From Syntrophobacteraceae bacterium (GTDB taxonomy: Bacteria > Desulfobacterota > Syntrophobacteria > Syntrophobacterales > Syntrophobacteraceae): DNA of 37,679 nt. The stretch's first letter is position 1. Each line of letters begins with the position of its first letter. A model generated the notes under the pieces. It ran no database searches and was not told where the DNA came from. It worked only from the letters and a program-made list of their open reading frames with translations. The stretch lies in NCBI GenBank assembly GCA_003165235.1, contig PLSV01000141.1, positions 55,245-92,923 of the forward strand. The letters are read 5' to 3'. Below are positions 8,314 to 17,425 of the stretch, one piece after another. The position numbers and the translations under genes are program-made.

Positions 8314-11300
8314 TCAAGCCGGCGCTTCCCCTGAAGCGAGAGTCTCTCTTTTCAGGTGAAACCACCGGCGCCACACTTCATAAATCGCAGGATAAACCAG
8401 CAATTCCATAATAAACGAGGTGAAAATGCCCCCGATCATCGGGGCAGCGATGCGCTTCATTACATCCGAGCCTGCCCCCGTAGACCACATTATAGGAACC
8501 AGGCCCATAAACATGACCGCGACCGTCATGAACTTGGGGCGGAGCCTCTTGACCGCCCCGTCGACAATGGCGCTGCGCAGGTCCTCGGTTGTTTTCATAA
8601 GCCCCTGGTCCCGCCTGGAGTAATAGGCGAGGTCGAGGTAGAGGAGCATGAACACCCCTGTTTCGGCATCGACGCCCATGAGCGCAATCAGGCCGACCCA
8701 AACGGCAATGCTCATGTTATAGCCGAGCAGATAGAGGAACCAGATCGCCCCGACGGCCGAAAAGGGCACCGCCAGGAAGATGATGAGCGTCTTCACCATC
8801 GACCGGGTATTGAAGTAGATGAGCAGGAGTATGAGCAGGATCGTGATCGGTACGACGACAAGGAGCCTGTCCCATACCCGTAGCATGTTTTCATACTGAC
8901 CGCTCCACACGAGCGTGTATCCCGGCGGCAACGGAACGTGAGCGCTCACGATCTTTTTGGCTTCCTCAACGTAGCCGCCGACGTCCCGTCCGGAGATGTC
9001 GACATAAACATATCCGCTGAGCCTTGCATTTTCATCCCGTATCATCCCGGGACCGGACACCAGCTTCAGGTCAGCCACCTGGGCCATAGGGACCTGTGCG
9101 CCGCCGGCGGTGGCGATCATGGTCCTGTTCAACCGGTCAACCGTGCTGCGATAATCCCGCAAATAGCGGATGTTTATGGGATAGCGCTCCCGGCCTTCGA
9201 CCGTGGTCGAAACGTTCTCTCCTCCGATTGCCGAGGTGATGGTGCTTTCGACCTGGGCGACGGTGAGGCCGTAGCGGGCAAGCTCTTCTCTTTTAATATC
9301 GAGGTCGAGAAAAAAACCGCCGGTTGTCCGCTCGGCGTACACGCTTGAGGTCCCGGCAAGGCCTTTCAGTGCGGCTTCAATCTGTAGACCCAGGTCTTGA
9401 ATCCGACTGAGATCAGGGCCAAGAATCTTGATTCCGACAGGAGTACGCACTCCGGTCGTAAGCATGTCCACCCTGGCCCTGATAGGCATGGTCCAGGCGT
9501 TTACAACCCCCGGTATCTGCATGGCCTTATCCAGGCCGTTGGGCCCGTGGACGAGGTCCTCGGTGCTAAGGTGGTCGGGCCAGGCCCTGCGCAGAATGTT
9601 CTTTAGCCACTCGGGCGCCCAGTCCGAATACCAGGCCGGAATTTTTGGCCACTCAGACTGCGGCCTGAGAAGGACCACCGTCTCCATCATTGAGAGAGGC
9701 GCCGGGTCGGTGGCCGTTTCGGCCCGCCCGGCCTTGCCGAACACGCGTTCTACTTCCGGAAACGATTTCAATATCTTGTCCTGGATCTGGAGCACCCGCT
9801 GAGCTTCAGCGACGGAAATGCCCGGGACCGTGGTAGGCATGTAGAGCAGCGATCCCTCGTCCAGTGGCGGCATGAACTCCGAGCCGATTTTCTCAAAGAC
9901 GCCGATTCGGGGGGCGAACGTAACCGCAACGACCAGGAAAGCCGCCGCAATTGTGAACCACTGGTGTCTCAGCACGAATTCCACGATCGGATGATAAATT
10001 TTCATCAGCGGGCGGCTTATCGGGTGGTTCTCCTCGCTGTGAATCTTGCCAACCAGGACAGCATTGGCTACTCGCGCCAGGAACTTCGGGCGAAACGAAA
10101 AGTTCTTCATGTGCGTGAAGAGCAGCCGAATCGCCGGGTCGAGGGTTATGGCCAACACGGCGGCAATGATCATGGAAAAATTCTTCGTGAAAGCCAGGGG
10201 TTTAAAGAGCCTGCCCTCCTGGGCCTCCAGCGTAAAGATGGGCATGAATGAAACCGCTATCACCAGCAGTGCGAAAAAGCTCGGCCCTCCTACCTCCTTC
10301 ACAGCGCTAATGACAACATTTTTGAAATTTCCAGGCCTTCCTTCGGCGTCCCAGTGCTCGAGCTTTTTGTGCGTCTGCTCGACAACGACGATGGCCGCGT
10401 CCACCATTGCGCCCACGGCTATCGCGATCCCGCCCAGGGACATAATGTTGGCGGTAATATTCATCTCGTACATCGGAACGAACGAGATTATGACCGCAAC
10501 CGGAATGGTGATAATCGGAATAATCGCACTGGGAATGTGCCACAGAAAGATGAGGATCACCAGGCTGACTATTATCAGTTCTTCAGTGAGAGTATGTTTC
10601 AAGGTTTCGATAGACCGGCTGATGAGGTCCGCCCGGTCGTATGTCGTAACGATTTCCACTCCCTCAGGAAGGCTGGGGGCGATTTCAGCCAGCTTCGCCT
10701 TGACCCTGTCTATGACTTTCAAGGCGTTTTCGCCGTAGCGCATGATGACGATTGCGCCCACAGTCTCACCCTCACCGTCCAGGTCGGCCACGCCCCGGCG
10801 AATGTCGGGCCCCAGGACAACTTTGCCGAGGTTCTTTACCAGAATAGGCGTGCCGGTCATTTCATTGGTCCCGACGACCACGTTTTCTATGTCGCTCAAC
10901 GATTTTACATAGCCTCGGCCCCGCACCATGTACTCGCGGCCTGAGAACTCAACGAGCCGTCCCCCCACGTCGTTGTTGCTCTCCCGGATGGCGTTTGTCA
11001 CCTTGTCTATCGGGATTTTGTAGGAGAGCAGGGCGTTGGGGTCGAGGTTCACCTGGTATTGGCGGACAAATCCACCGATCGGGGCGGCTTCGGCAACGCC
11101 CGGAATCGACTGGATTTCATATTTCAGAAACCAGTCCTGAATCGAGCGCAGTTCTGCAAGATCATGCTTCCCGGTCTTGTCCACAAGCGCATACTCAAAT
11201 ACCCACCCGATGGCCGTCTCATCCCGGCCAAGCTCAACCTGGACCTCACGCGGGAGCTTGGGAAGGATGTTATTCAGATATTCTATAGTCCGGGACCTTG

Positions 11301-11613
11301 CCCAATAGATGTCGGTCCCGTCTTCGAAAATGACGTATACGAACGAATAGCCGAAATCGGAGAAGCCGCGTATGTCCTTTACTTTTGGGACCCCGAGCAT
11401 GGCGGTGATCAGAGGGTAGGTAACCTGGTCCTCGATAATGTCAGGGCTTCGGTCCCATTTGGAATAGATAATCACCTGAGTGTCGGAGAGGTCGGGGATG
11501 GCGTCCAGCGTGATGTGCCGCATCGAGTAGACCCCTGCCGCAACCGCCGCTCCAACAAACAGGAAAACGATGAATCTATTGTTAGCGCAAAAATCGATGA
11601 TTCTGTTGATCAT
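8314..11613 (-). CDS. cusA: CusA-type Cu(I)/Ag(I) RND efflux pump
   Basis: Inner-membrane proton-driven pump of the heavy-metal-efflux RND class, 1099 residues. By alignment from memory with E. coli CusA, the three methionines that bind Cu(I)/Ag(I) are all kept: Met592 in LLYMPTT, Met642 in [11 protein letters not shown] and Met717 in RARVDML (E. coli M573, M623, M672). The proton-relay Asp in transmembrane helix 4 is at 405 (GAMVDAA), the same number as in E. coli. Other matches are [16 protein letters not shown] and the N-terminal [10 protein letters not shown]. This points to monovalent copper/silver rather than Zn/Co/Ni (CzcA). The protein is about 50 residues longer than E. coli CusA, the extra lying in the pore domain after RPQSEWP. 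The gene starts 14 bases after cusB and is clearly co-transcribed with it. Confidence 0.96.
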   Translation of the reverse strand: MINRIIDFCANNRFIVFLFVGAAVAAGVYSMRHITLDAIPDLSDTQVIIYSKWDRSPDIIEDQVTYPLITAMLGVPKVKDIRGFSDFGYSFVYVIFEDGTDIYWARSRTIEYLNNILPKLPREVQVELGRDETAIGWVFEYALVDKTGKHDLAELRSIQDWFLKYEIQSIPGVAEAAPIGGFVRQYQVNLDPNALLSYKIPIDKVTNAIRESNNDVGGRLVEFSGREYMVRGRGYVKSLSDIENVVVGTNEMTGTPILVKNLGKVVLGPDIRRGVADLDGEGETVGAIVIMRYGENALKVIDRVKAKLAEIAPSLPEGVEIVTTYDRADLISRSIETLKHTLTEELIIVSLVILIFLWHIPSAIIPIITIPVAVIISFVPMYEMNITANIMSLGGIAIAVGAMVDAAIVVVEQTHKKLEHWDAEGRPGNFKNVVISAVKEVGGPSFFALLVIAVSFMPIFTLEAQEGRLFKPLAFTKNFSMIIAAVLAITLDPAIRLLFTHMKNFSFRPKFLARVANAVLVGKIHSEENHPISRPLMKIYHPIVEFVLRHQWFTIAAAFLVVAVTFAPRIGVFEKIGSEFMPPLDEGSLLYMPTTVPGISVAEAQRVLQIQDKILKSFPEVERVFGKAGRAETATDPAPLSMMETVVLLRPQSEWPKIPAWYSDWAPEWLKNILRRAWPDHLSTEDLVHGPNGLDKAMQIPGVVNAWTMPIRARVDMLTTGVRTPVGIKILGPDLSRIQDLGLQIEAALKGLAGTSSVYAERTTGGFFLDLDIKREELARYGLTVAQVESTITSAIGGENVSTTVEGRERYPINIRYLRDYRSTVDRLNRTMIATAGGAQVPMAQVADLKLVSGPGMIRDENARLSGYVYVDISGRDVGGYVEEAKKIVSAHVPLPPGYTLVWSGQYENMLRVWDRLLVVVPITILLILLLIYFNTRSMVKTLIIFLAVPFSAVGAIWFLYLLGYNMSIAVWVGLIALMGVDAETGVFMLLYLDLAYYSRRDQGLMKTTEDLRSAIVDGAVKRLRPKFMTVAVMFMGLVPIMWSTGAGSDVMKRIAAPMIGGIFTSFIMELLVYPAIYEVWRRWFHLKRETLASGEAPA

Positions 11614-11627
11614 GCGTCTCCTACACT

Positions 11628-13238
11628 CTAGTGTGCATGGCCAGAATGGTCCGGGTGAGTCTCTGCGGGCTTCAACACAATGTTGCCGCCGGACGCCTCT
11701 GCAGGTCCGGTCTGATGCGCGCTGTGACCGGTTGCGGGGCTCTCGCCTCCGCCATGCTCTGCACCATGCTCCGCTCCTCCGGGGGCGCGCTCCATACCGC
11801 CTGCGGCGGATTTGAGCTGGCTCTCCGAGTCGATCAGGAAGTTTGCGGACGTCACCACCCGCTCTCCCGCCTTGAGCCCGTCGAGCACGATCAGGCGGCC
11901 ATCCACGTGTGGGCCGACGGTTATTTTACGCGGCTCGAAATAGCCACCCTCTTTGGCGATGAAAACCGTCTGGTCCGCCCCCGAATCCAGCACAGCCTCC
12001 TGAGGAATTGAAAGTTTCTTCCCATAATCGGTTTTCAGCTCGACATTGGCGTACATATCCGGCTTGATCTTAAAGTCCGGATTTGCCAGCTCCACCCGGA
12101 TTTTCAGCGTCCGCGTCTTTGGGTCCATTTCAGGAGATATGTAGGTAACCTTGCCTGTGAAGGTCCTTGCCGGAAAAGACAGGAAAGTGACCGACGCTTT
12201 CTGCCCAAGGCTGACCGATGGGATTTCGTACTCGTAAACTTCGGCCTGGATCCAGATATTTGAAAGGTCTGCGATGACAAACAGGTCAGTTTCGGGGGCG
12301 ACCTGCTGGCCTTCGAATACACTACGGGCGACCACAAAGCCGTCCAGGGCCGAATAAAGCGTGAGCGACTTCAGTGGGCTCCCCATGCGCTCGATTCGAT
12401 TGATTTGGGAGTCGCTTATGTCCCAGTATTTCAACCGCTCGCGAGTCGCGCTGTAAAGTGATTCCGACCTGGAACCGATGTCTCCGAATTCGCTGCTCTT
12501 GAGAATGTCCCTGGATTTTTTGGCGATCAGCAATTCCTGCTGGGTAGATACCAGGTCGGGGCTGTAGATGCTTAGCAGAGGCTGACCTTTCTTGACCAGC
12601 TTTCCTACGAAATCCACGTAAACCTTATCCACCCAGCCCGGAAACTTTGTATGCACGTGGGCTACCCTGGTTTCATCGTATGTGGCCAGACCCACGGCGC
12701 GAATGGTCTTGTACATGTCCATTTCGGCAGCTTCGCTAATTCTTACGCCGATCATCTGTTGCTTTTCGGGACTTATTTTGACGCTCCCCGCAGGCAGATC
12801 ACCCGCTCCCTTCGGCCCCTCTTCATAGATCGGGACCAGGTCCATTCCGTCTGGAGCCTTGCCGGGCTTCTCGGACTTATTGGAAGGGTTCATAGGATCG
12901 ACATAGTAAAGGACCTTAGACTGCCTTTTTTCCGGCGCCGACGGCTGCTCGTCTTCGTAGATCGGGACCATATCCATTCCGCAGGGGGCTTTGCCGGGCT
13001 TGTCGGACTTGTTGGAAGGGTTCATGGGATCGACATAGTAAAGGACCTTAGGCTGCTTTGCGGTCTCTGAGGACGCCGTCTTCATATCGCCTGCATTCCG
13101 GCCGGCGTGCCAGTGAAAGTAACCGAAGGCGCTAAGGGCCCCAAGCGCGAAGAAGAGCAAGGCGACGAGAAAAGTCCGCCTTTTCCCGGGAACGGCGGGT
13201 TTTAGTTCATCGGATCCATAAATCTTGCGGGTGCTCAT
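11628..13238 (-). CDS. cusB: CusB-type membrane-fusion protein with two metal-binding repeats
   Basis: Periplasmic adaptor linking CusA to the outer-membrane channel, 536 residues. Seen in order: an N-terminal membrane anchor (about 23-42); two near-identical heavy-metal-binding repeats (about 64-97 and 108-141), each beginning KVLYYVDPMNPSNKS and containing PGKAP-GMD-VP; the barrel-sandwich/hairpin core (for example VYVDFVGKLVKKGQPLLSIYSP, written here only as family phrase YVDFVGKLVKKGQPL); beta-barrel segments; and a tail of about 55 residues rich in His, Gly and Met. The tail and the repeats probably gather Cu(I)/Ag(I) for delivery to CusA. GAGGAG lies 12 bases before the ATG, a long spacing. 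A sigma-54-like promoter lies 37 bases further upstream. Confidence 0.94.
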   Translation of the reverse strand: MSTRKIYGSDELKPAVPGKRRTFLVALLFFALGALSAFGYFHWHAGRNAGDMKTASSETAKQPKVLYYVDPMNPSNKSDKPGKAPCGMDMVPIYEDEQPSAPEKRQSKVLYYVDPMNPSNKSEKPGKAPDGMDLVPIYEEGPKGAGDLPAGSVKISPEKQQMIGVRISEAAEMDMYKTIRAVGLATYDETRVAHVHTKFPGWVDKVYVDFVGKLVKKGQPLLSIYSPDLVSTQQELLIAKKSRDILKSSEFGDIGSRSESLYSATRERLKYWDISDSQINRIERMGSPLKSLTLYSALDGFVVARSVFEGQQVAPETDLFVIADLSNIWIQAEVYEYEIPSVSLGQKASVTFLSFPARTFTGKVTYISPEMDPKTRTLKIRVELANPDFKIKPDMYANVELKTDYGKKLSIPQEAVLDSGADQTVFIAKEGGYFEPRKITVGPHVDGRLIVLDGLKAGERVVTSANFLIDSESQLKSAAGGMERAPGGAEHGAEHGGGESPATGHSAHQTGPAEASGGNIVLKPAETHPDHSGHAH

Positions 13239-13286
13239 CTGGCTGGATTTCTCCTCGCTTCAAGATGTAAGAATCGAAACCGTCTC

Positions 13287-13301
13287 GCAAATAGAATGCC
13301 A
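13287..13301 (-). promoter_or_regulatory. Predicted sigma-54 promoter of cusBA
   Basis: On the minus strand the sequence is TGGCATTCTATTTGC. The -24 GG and -12 GC are separated by exactly ten bases, as required by RpoN. Predicted transcription start near 13275, giving a leader of about 37 bases to the cusB ATG. No better sigma-70 hexamers were seen in this interval. Confidence 0.62.
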
Positions 13302-13316
13302 ATTAAAACAATTCGT

Positions 13317-13334
13317 TGGGTTTCTTTCAACCCA
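13317..13334. promoter_or_regulatory. Inverted repeat near the cusBA promoter
   Basis: TGGGTT / AACCCA arms around TCTTTC. The string TTTCTTTCAA inside it is identical to the right half of the perfect operator at 13454-13470. It lies only about 20 bases upstream of the cusBA -24 element, closer than enhancers usually sit. Confidence 0.35.
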
Positions 13335-13430
13335 TGCCCCCGGGTCCGTTGCCGGCCAATGTTTTGAGCCGGCTCTCCCGGTTTCATCCGATGAGGGCCG
13401 GGAGTCGAGAGTCACGCCACATATATAAGA

Positions 13431-13471
13431 ATTGAAAGTCTTTTTTCCATTCATTGAAAGTTTCTTTCAAT
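13431..13471. promoter_or_regulatory. Putative enhancer (operator) for divergent sigma-54 promoters
   Basis: A perfect palindrome TTGAAAGTTTCTTTCAA (13454-13470), extended by A and T to 19 bases, is preceded by a half-site ATTGAAAG at 13431, exactly 22 bases (two helical turns) before the matching half of the palindrome. It lies about 105 bases upstream of the -24 element of the 13646 gene and about 160 bases upstream of that of cusBA, the usual distance for an NtrC-type activator site. A second palindrome of the same form (TTGAAA-N5-TTTCAA) occurs at 14910. Confidence 0.6.
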
Positions 13472-13566
13472 CCCACTGCCGGAGAAGAATCCCCACAATT
13501 ACGACAATACGTACTTTATTACGTCATTACAAGCCCTTACAGTTATATGTTGCGAGTTGTGCAACC

Positions 13567-13581
13567 TGGCCCGGGTATTGC
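13567..13581 (+). promoter_or_regulatory. Predicted sigma-54 promoter of the 13646 gene
   Basis: TGGCCCGGGTATTGC: the -24 GG (13568-13569) and -12 GC (13580-13581) are ten bases apart. Predicted start near 13593, leader about 53 bases. A small inverted repeat GTTGC-N7-GCAAC (13549-13565) abuts it upstream and may be a further protein site. Confidence 0.65.
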
Positions 13582-13645
13582 TTGTTAAAGCAGGGGGAAA
13601 CAATGACAGGCTTGAATCACGACGATACCCTTTGAGGAGGAATGA

Positions 13646-14002
13646 ATGGAACGTAAATTGATCCTGAGTATCATGGCTGTAATCTTTCTTGCTGCTACTG
13701 CCGGGCACGCCTCATTGGAATCGGCAGGTCACAAATACATTATGAGAGGCCAGATCCTCGAGGTGACCGGGGATATGGTCTATCTGTGCATTGGCAGCAG
13801 TGAGGGAGCTCAAGTCGGCCAGGAGTACGCCGTTGTCAAGTTTATAAAGGTGCCCAACCCGAATTCGAAATCGCCGTGGCCCTACTTCAACCGAGAAGAA
13901 GCAGGCGTGGTGAAGATCACGGAGATAGTAGACGAACATATGGCGCGGGCCAAGATAGTGTCGGGCGTAGCTAAAGAAAATTACATGGTGGAATTAAAGT
14001 AG
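13646..14002 (+). CDS. Small exported protein in the copper locus (FlgT-C-like fold?)
   Basis: Secreted protein of 118 residues. It has a signal peptide (hydrophobic 5-18, likely cleaved after GHA near residue 22). The mature part runs GQILEVTGDMVYLCIGS, then GAQVGQEYAVVKF, then GVVKITEIVDEHMARAKIVSG. This succession of short beta-strands with conserved Gly resembles the C-terminal domain of FlgT and similar OB/SH3-like envelope modules; the resemblance is one of pattern and not proven. There is a single Cys (LCIGS) and no metal motif. GAGGAGG lies 6-7 bases before the ATG. It stands alone behind its own sigma-54-like promoter, divergent from cusBA, which suggests induction together with the efflux pump. 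Function unknown. Confidence 0.85.
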   Translation: MERKLILSIMAVIFLAATAGHASLESAGHKYIMRGQILEVTGDMVYLCIGSSEGAQVGQEYAVVKFIKVPNPNSKSPWPYFNREEAGVVKITEIVDEHMARAKIVSGVAKENYMVELK

Positions 14003-14909
14003 CTGTTTGCCTGCGGCGGGGTTGGAGTCAAGATCAACACCCATATACGCTCGGAAGCTCCCATCGGTTCACTTCCGCACGGTGTGGAATAGCTTGGCTA
14101 ATCGGCAATGGGCTGACACCGATGACTTCAGCCCCGCCGATTATCTACCCCTGCGACTACGCTCCGTGATGGATCAAGATTGTCCAAAACCTCGCTTTGC
14201 CCCTCCCGATTAGTACAAAACTGCTCCGAATCCTGATCCCCGGTTCTGGAAAAGACGGGGAAAATGAAATGGTAAATTCGAATTCTTCAGATATCAACTA
14301 TTGGTGATCTCAACTGCCTATCAAATTGGAAATGGACTGTCCAGCTCGATATAAATGTGCCGATATTAGGCAAATAGCAATATCCTCTGCCAGCAACGCA
14401 ACTATGCAAAATCAGGCTCGGCAGGAGAGTAGCGCCATTCAAACGTTTGCGGGTATTCTTTTTCTCAGTTGTGGTGAGCCCAGCCGGAACACGTTGGAGA
14501 TAATAATCGGAACAATTTTATAACTCCAATGATTACACGCGCCAGCAGGAAGATCGCTGGTGAAATAGCACGGGGCAGGAAAGGGCGCCAACTGCAGGCG
14601 TTCCGTGCCCCGGGTCGTCGGGATGGTTCCTCGTCGATATGGTTTGCCCCTTTTCCTCGATGGGCCCATCCCGGCGATTTCATGGTTCTCCTGATAGATG
14701 AAGCGCCCAAAGCCTATTGACCTTGAAGTCAAGTTGTCCTCATCGCCTCACGAGGACTTCCCGACGCCCCCCGAAAGGCAACCCATGGGGATTCCGCGAA
14801 TCCGTAACGGTTTTCCGAAACCCCGGTTTGGCTTGCCTTCCAACGGGGCCGGCCCTGGAAAAATACCCGTCCGGCTGGGTACAGTCGTCAAGAGCACAAC
14901 CCTAATCGA

Positions 14910-14950
14910 TTGAAACTTTATTTCAACCTCCTGTAAATTCCTTTCAATCC
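14910..14950. promoter_or_regulatory. Second operator cluster, TTGAAA-N5-TTTCAA
   Basis: TTGAAACTTTATTTCAA at 14910-14926 has the same arms and spacer length as the palindrome upstream of cusBA. A weaker copy, CTGTAAATTCCTTTCAA at 14930-14946, follows 20 bases later and ends in CTTTCAATCC, a ten-base string also found at 13464-13473. The first site is centred about 137 bases upstream of the -24 element at 15055, a normal enhancer position. Confidence 0.6.
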
Positions 14951-15053
14951 GCCCGGCAGGCCAGATCCGATTAAACGCCCCCACAGCGGCAGACGCTAGA
15001 AATCAGTATAACGATATCAGGCACTTACATAGTCCAGAATCGAATCAAACATC

Positions 15054-15068
15054 TGGCACGATTACTGC
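15054..15068 (+). promoter_or_regulatory. Predicted sigma-54 promoter of the 15172 gene
   Basis: TGGCACGATTACTGC is close to the RpoN consensus (TGGCACG in full, then GC after ten bases from GG). Predicted start near 15080, leader about 92 bases. This is the best of the three promoters in the locus. Confidence 0.75.
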
Positions 15069-15171
15069 GTTAATAAAGAGGCAGAAGGTGCGGCCGCATG
15101 CATTCGAGCGGTAGGGCTGATTGAAATTATTCGAAAAACAGAGTTGGGGCCACAAAACAAAGGGGGTAACC

Positions 15172-15456
15172 ATGAAAAAGATTTTTCATCTCACTGTGAT
15201 CGTTGTGGCGCTTAGTATTCTGGCATCTGCCGGGACCCTGTGGGCTGGGCCGGTCGCCCCGGTATGCCCGGCGCACTGCGGAAAATGCGAAAAATGCATT
15301 GAAAAGGACGGTGACTTTTATTGCAACCGGCATAAAGAAGTTCGGGAAAATAAACTTGTTCCAGGAAGAGCCGGGCTGCTGACATGGGTGTTTGTCCCCA
15401 CCTCCCGGGTGAGAACAGAAAAGTGCGCCGATGGGGTGCACGAAGACCTTAAATAG
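15172..15456 (+). CDS. Small Cys-rich exported protein in the copper locus
   Basis: Secreted protein of 94 residues. The ATG at 15172 is preferred to the in-frame one at 15121 because GGGGG sits 5-9 bases before it and a signal peptide follows at once (residues 5-23, ending LWAGP). Immediately after the cleavage region come VCPAHCGKCEKC and then FYCNRHKE, giving Cys-x3-Cys-x2-Cys-x2-Cys and a distal Cys with a nearby His. This looks like a soft-metal or zinc site, or disulphides. Another Cys is near the C-terminus (EKCADG). I do not recognise the family. It sits behind a near-consensus sigma-54 promoter with cus-type operators and 0.6 kb before the TolC-family gene, so a periplasmic metal-binding role is a reasonable inference. 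Confidence 0.82.
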   Translation: MKKIFHLTVIVVALSILASAGTLWAGPVAPVCPAHCGKCEKCIEKDGDFYCNRHKEVRENKLVPGRAGLLTWVFVPTSRVRTEKCADGVHEDLK

Positions 15457-16052
15457 CGCCGGCGGGTGTGACCACTTGAAAAACTCACCGGTTTGTTGCA
15501 CTGCCTTCAAATAAGAGCAGACTTTGAAGGGTTCGGACCGGGCCAATCAAGATTGGGACTAGCATCAACATTTTCGATTGGATCAATAACTATTCCCTAT
15601 GATATTGACTGCAATTGGATCGATTTCCGCCCGGACCCGTAGTGGAGGGCAATTTTTTGTCGCATGGATGCCGGAAATATTATTGCGCTCGATCTATCAT
15701 CCAGATAGATAAAGAACTGCTCCTTCCTGCCGGCAATGTTTTCTGTGACCAAAAAGGGGAACTGTTCGAAGAGCATGTTTTTACAGATGTGAGGCTCCAC
15801 CTTGGTCTTGTGTCAATGGACTTTTCCATGTAGAATAAAGCCTATCGGTTCTGATAAGGAAATCAGGCCGACATGCCTTTTCTGATTCGAACTCGATTGC
15901 TGGATGCATTGCGATCTGTCTCCCTAAAATGCGGGACGTCCTGATTCCCTACGCCGGCTTCAAGCAAAGCTTGTCTTCATGAGCAGATTGGCCGGTTTGA
16001 ATAAAGATTTTTACCGAAGCATTTTCCACCGCTCAATACTCAAAGGAAACAA
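15457..16052. other. 0.6-kb intergenic stretch before the TolC gene
   Basis: No convincing gene and no clear promoter. A 72-codon frame from a TTG at 15615 and an opposing frame at 15597-15800 have no ribosome binding site. A short inverted repeat CAAGC-AAA-GCTTG lies near 15962. The TolC gene may be read through from the 15054 promoter. Confidence 0.4.
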
Positions 16053-17342
16053 ATGCTGCCGCAAAATTTTACCCGGCTATTTCTCCTTTGGTTCGTGTGC
16101 ATGCTAACTCCCATACATGTTTTTTCTCAGGTCACCGGAGAACAAGGTTCCCCGGGAACAAAAGAAATCACTTTGGAAGAACTGCTAAAAGCCGCAGGCG
16201 AAAGCAATCCCGAAATCAAGTCGGCGGCGCAGGCCGCCGCTGCGTCTAAGGCGATGATTCCTGCCGCAGGCGCTCTTCCCGATCCTTCCGTTAAGTTCGA
16301 AACTATGGGACACCTTATTCCGCCTACACTCATGAAGGGGGACCCATCTTCAGCTCGCACCTACGGCGTCGAGCAGGAAATTCCTTTTCCCGGAAAACGC
16401 GGCCTGAAAGAAAATATTGCCTCGGTCGAAGCCGAATCCCAGCAGTGGAACCATGATCTCGTGCATCTAAAGGTTATGTCGGAGCTGAAGCAGGCCTTTT
16501 TCGATTTGTATCTGGTCCATAAGTCAATAGATGTTTTGTTCAAGAATAAAGAACTCCTTCAGAATTTCGAGGAGATCGCGGAATCGAGATACAAGGTCGG
16601 CCAAACGACCCAGCAGGATGTCCTCAAGGCCCAGGTCGAAATGTCCAAAGTTCTCGACAGGCTGCTTGTGCAAGGGCAAAAAAAGCGGATAGCCGAAGCA
16701 AAAATCAATAGCCTTCTTGACAGGCCCGCCGAGACTGCGGTCGGCAAACCCGCCGAAATCAAAAAAGCCGAACTTGCCTATTCGCTCGAGGAGCTCACCC
16801 AGCTTGCCCAGAGCAATTCCCCAGCCTTGAGGGTCTCGCAAAGCGAGATAAGCCGCAGAGAGCAGGGAGTGGAACTGGCCGTCAAAGAATTTTATCCGGA
16901 CTTTGCCGCCGGATTCACTTATTTTGAAAGAGATGAGAACCCTGGAATGTACGGCCTGATGGTGAGCGCAAAACTGCCGCTCTACTTCTGGAGAAAACAG
17001 GGGCCCGAACTCGATGCTGCCCGGCTAAATCTCTCCAGCGCCAGGAGCATGCGGGCCAGCACCTCATCAACGGTCCGGTACCAGGTGAAGGAAGCCTACA
17101 CCGTGGCGACCACTTCCGAAAAGCTCGCCAATCTCTATGTATCTGCGATAGTTCCCCAGTCCAACCTCGCTCTCAACTCCGCCATAGCCAATTACCAGGT
17201 CGGAAAAATCGATGTCCTCCTACTCATTGACGCAACGATGACCCTTCTTGAATACCAGCTCAAGTATTACGAATCGGTGGTGGAGTTTCATAAGGCGCTT
17301 GCCCAGTTGGAGCCTCTGGTGGGCGTTGATCTTATTAAGTGA
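16053..17342 (+). CDS. TolC-family outer-membrane efflux channel (CusC/CzcC-like)
   Basis: Outer-membrane factor of 429 residues that would complete the CusBA tripartite pump. A signal peptide is present (about 1-26, VFSQ); there is no lipobox Cys, unlike E. coli CusC, which is a lipoprotein. Two outer-membrane-efflux repeats are visible: the first from ITLEELLKAAGESNPEIKSA with long helices and the phrase SRYKVGQTTQQDVLKAQVE, the second from YSLEELTQLAQSNSPALRVS to ANYQVGKIDVLLLIDA. These Tyr-x-Val-Gly phrases are typical of the heavy-metal CzcC-type group. AAAGGAAAC lies just before the ATG. It is the natural partner of cusBA although it is 2.8 kb away and on the opposite strand. Confidence 0.92.
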   Translation: MLPQNFTRLFLLWFVCMLTPIHVFSQVTGEQGSPGTKEITLEELLKAAGESNPEIKSAAQAAAASKAMIPAAGALPDPSVKFETMGHLIPPTLMKGDPSSARTYGVEQEIPFPGKRGLKENIASVEAESQQWNHDLVHLKVMSELKQAFFDLYLVHKSIDVLFKNKELLQNFEEIAESRYKVGQTTQQDVLKAQVEMSKVLDRLLVQGQKKRIAEAKINSLLDRPAETAVGKPAEIKKAELAYSLEELTQLAQSNSPALRVSQSEISRREQGVELAVKEFYPDFAAGFTYFERDENPGMYGLMVSAKLPLYFWRKQGPELDAARLNLSSARSMRASTSSTVRYQVKEAYTVATTSEKLANLYVSAIVPQSNLALNSAIANYQVGKIDVLLLIDATMTLLEYQLKYYESVVEFHKALAQLEPLVGVDLIK

Positions 17343-17398
17343 ATGGCGGCAGGGGGCGTAGCCAGACTGGAGCGGGGAGCGGGGAGCGGGAAGACTGG

Positions 17399-17425
17399 CT
17401 TCACGCGAAGACGCGAGGCGTGAAG
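17399..17425 (+). terminator. Hairpin downstream of the TolC gene
   Basis: Eight-bp arms CTTCACGC and GCGTGAAG around an 11-base loop, 57 bases after the stop codon. There is no T-tract, so termination is uncertain. Confidence 0.3.

Larger units (their letters stand above)
14003..15171. other. 1.17-kb intergenic stretch
   Basis: Only short unconvincing reading frames are found on either strand and no RNA gene was recognised. The last 270 bases hold two operator-like sites (14910 and 14930) and a sigma-54 promoter at 15054 for the 15172 gene. The first 900 bases show nothing I can name; a lost gene is possible. Confidence 0.5.

Noticed and set aside
14439-14913. Several 60-100 codon frames on both strands
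   Set aside because: They overlap each other in all frames, lack ribosome sites and have Arg/Pro-rich shadow composition.
15617-15632. TTGGATCGATTTCCGC as a fourth sigma-54 promoter
   Set aside because: The GG-N10-GC spacing is right but the -24 box lacks CAC and the -12 box is CCGC; also 420 bases from the next gene.
15597-15833. Overlapping frames on both strands (72 and 67 codons) between the Cys-rich gene and the TolC gene
   Set aside because: The plus frame begins at a TTG without a ribosome site and the minus frame has none either; neither has recognisable motifs.
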